Shown here piece after piece: positions 63,156-64,000 of a stretch of DNA of 64,000 nucleotides; positions within the stretch are counted from its first letter, which is position 1; every line of letters starts with the position of its first letter. The translations under genes were made by a program, and so were the position numbers. The DNA comes from Hyphomicrobiaceae bacterium (lineage in GTDB: Bacteria > Pseudomonadota > Alphaproteobacteria > Rhizobiales > Hyphomicrobiaceae): the NCBI GenBank assembly GCA_022844275.1, contig JALHMB010000005.1, positions 496,001 to 560,000 on the forward strand, in the 5' to 3' direction. Under the pieces are notes generated by a model, which worked only from the letters and a program-made list of their open reading frames with translations, had not been told where the DNA came from and made no database searches.

Positions 63156-64000
63156 TCAAAGGCCGGGCAATCGTTGATCCGCTGCATTCATCTCCTGGCT
63201 GCCGTAGGTACCGGCGAGCTTCCTGGCTCGCTCGGTGAGAAGATTTACAAGCCGTTCGAGATCCGGCGAAAGCATTCCCTCTCCCTGAAACACGCGCGAA
63301 AGTGACAGGGCGGCGTCCGGCAGGCGAGCGATGATGTCTCGAAGATGGGCGAGCGTGCGGTCAGGGCTGAAGCCGGCGGCTCGGGCCTGCGCTTCCCAGT
63401 GACGGGGCTCAATTTCGTCAAACCGATAGCGCCGGTCGACGGACATGGCGAGCTTGGCGTCTTTGCGGTTGCTTATATAGGGCAGAATGCTGATGATATC
63501 GTACAGAGGGGCCAGACGAAAACGCCCCCGCGCCGCCAGCAGCAAGCCGTAGTTCTTGCCGTGCGCGTCCGATCCGCCGATGACAAAATTGTAAGCTTGC
63601 GCGCGCATGAATCGATCGCGATCATCGGACGGGCGGGTCGATCCTGAAAGTAGCGTCATGATGTCTTTGATGCCGGGACCGCCTTCGTTTTGATATTTGC
63701 GCTGCGGCATGACTTGCAGGGCTTGACAGCAATCTTCCTGATGGACGCGACGAACCTCGCCGCCCGTGGCATCGATGGCGAGGCGTCGCCTCCCGTCCAT
63801 GCGCACGCGGTCATAGCGCTCTATAACGACAACCGGCAGATCATCGAAACGCTCGATCCAGATCGGCGGCGCGGGAAGGTCTAGCTCCGGAGCCAGTCGC
63901 AGACAGAACGCTTCGTTTTCGACCTGGCCGGCAAGATTGGGAATCGGGGGTTTCAAGATGTGGGTCGATGGCGTCCGGCCACGCGGTTCGTACCAGCGTC
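63156..64000 (-). CDS. hipA: HipA-type toxin kinase, truncated at the right edge
   Basis: A Ser/Thr kinase of the HipA family; E. coli HipA phosphorylates GltX and induces persistence. The visible part (281 codons) carries the P-loop segment GRTPSTHILKP, then VVVIERYDR, the catalytic NFVIGGSDAHGKN (Asp and Lys/Asn present) and LAPLYDIIS with the metal-binding Asp. The frame is open to the window edge, so the start and the usual hipB antitoxin gene lie outside. A TTG at 63956 is not the start. It is convergent with the SIR2 gene, 7 bases apart. Confidence 0.92.
   Translation of the reverse strand, partial: RWYEPRGRTPSTHILKPPIPNLAGQVENEAFCLRLAPELDLPAPPIWIERFDDLPVVVIERYDRVRMDGRRRLAIDATGGEVRRVHQEDCCQALQVMPQRKYQNEGGPGIKDIMTLLSGSTRPSDDRDRFMRAQAYNFVIGGSDAHGKNYGLLLAARGRFRLAPLYDIISILPYISNRKDAKLAMSVDRRYRFDEIEPRHWEAQARAAGFSPDRTLAHLRDIIARLPDAALSLSRVFQGEGMLSPDLERLVNLLTERARKLAGTYGSQEMNAADQRLPGL

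Noticed and set aside
63956-63956. TTG as start codon of hipA
   Set aside because: The frame stays open to the window edge and encodes the conserved GRTPSTHILKP upstream of it.

Overview
The window looks like chromosomal DNA of an alphaproteobacterium of the order Hyphomicrobiales (Rhizobiales). The reasons are uniformly high GC, families typical of that order (DUF2865, DUF1223), an imuA-imuB-dnaE2 mutagenesis cassette behind an alphaproteobacterial SOS box (GAAC-N7-GAAC), and an oxc/frc/fhs oxalate-formate gene set. The genus cannot be settled from the sequence alone.

Layout. 0-10 kb: rarA, a TusA-like protein, then a minus-strand catabolic operon (acyl-CoA synthetase, MmgE/PrpD, SDR, GNAT), RidA, a MarR regulator, an alpha/beta hydrolase and a patatin. 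10-25 kb: mostly housekeeping genes (stand-alone hslV, ribA, a GT2/GtrA membrane glycosylation pair, yebC, a ThDP enzyme next to an MhpD-type hydratase, DUF2865, gltX, a CPCC protein, nadE, DUF1223, an L,D-transpeptidase). 25-32 kb: the SOS mutasome imuA-imuB-dnaE2. 32-39 kb: gamma-glutamyltransferase convergent with an ABC peptide importer whose gene order (fused double ATPase, binding protein, two permeases) is that of the glutathione importer gsiABCD. 39-50 kb: an oxalate/formate block. On the minus strand are a GntR/FCD regulator, oxc, frc, a 10-formyl-THF hydrolase-like protein and fhs. Divergent from them is a TctA-TctC-TctB uptake system. TGGTATACCA-type operators lie between the two arms. 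50-54 kb: a second ThDP enzyme, hspQ, a small secreted protein and a class I aldolase.

Accessory end. At 54,672 a tRNA-Pro(GGG) gene marks the start of what looks like a genomic island that runs off the right edge. Beyond the tRNA are six direct CATGTCTCA repeats with mirror-symmetric spacing, a PLD-type nuclease paired with a two-TM protein, an AlpA-like HTH gene, and a hypothetical gene broken by an 82-bp MITE-like insertion. A 1243-residue SIR2 protein resembling anti-phage sirtuins and a HipA-type toxin kinase (cut by the window edge) follow. No integrase gene, second att copy or CRISPR array is visible.

How the genes fit together. In the oxalate block, oxalyl-CoA is decarboxylated by Oxc and CoA is shuttled by Frc. 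The released formate enters the folate C1 pool through Fhs, and the formyl-THF hydrolase-like protein may drain that pool. The Tct system is the likely importer of the dicarboxylate. In the GGT/ABC block, periplasmic cleavage of gamma-glutamyl peptides and uptake of the peptide or its products is the simplest reading. Most novel material lies in the island (54.7-64 kb).
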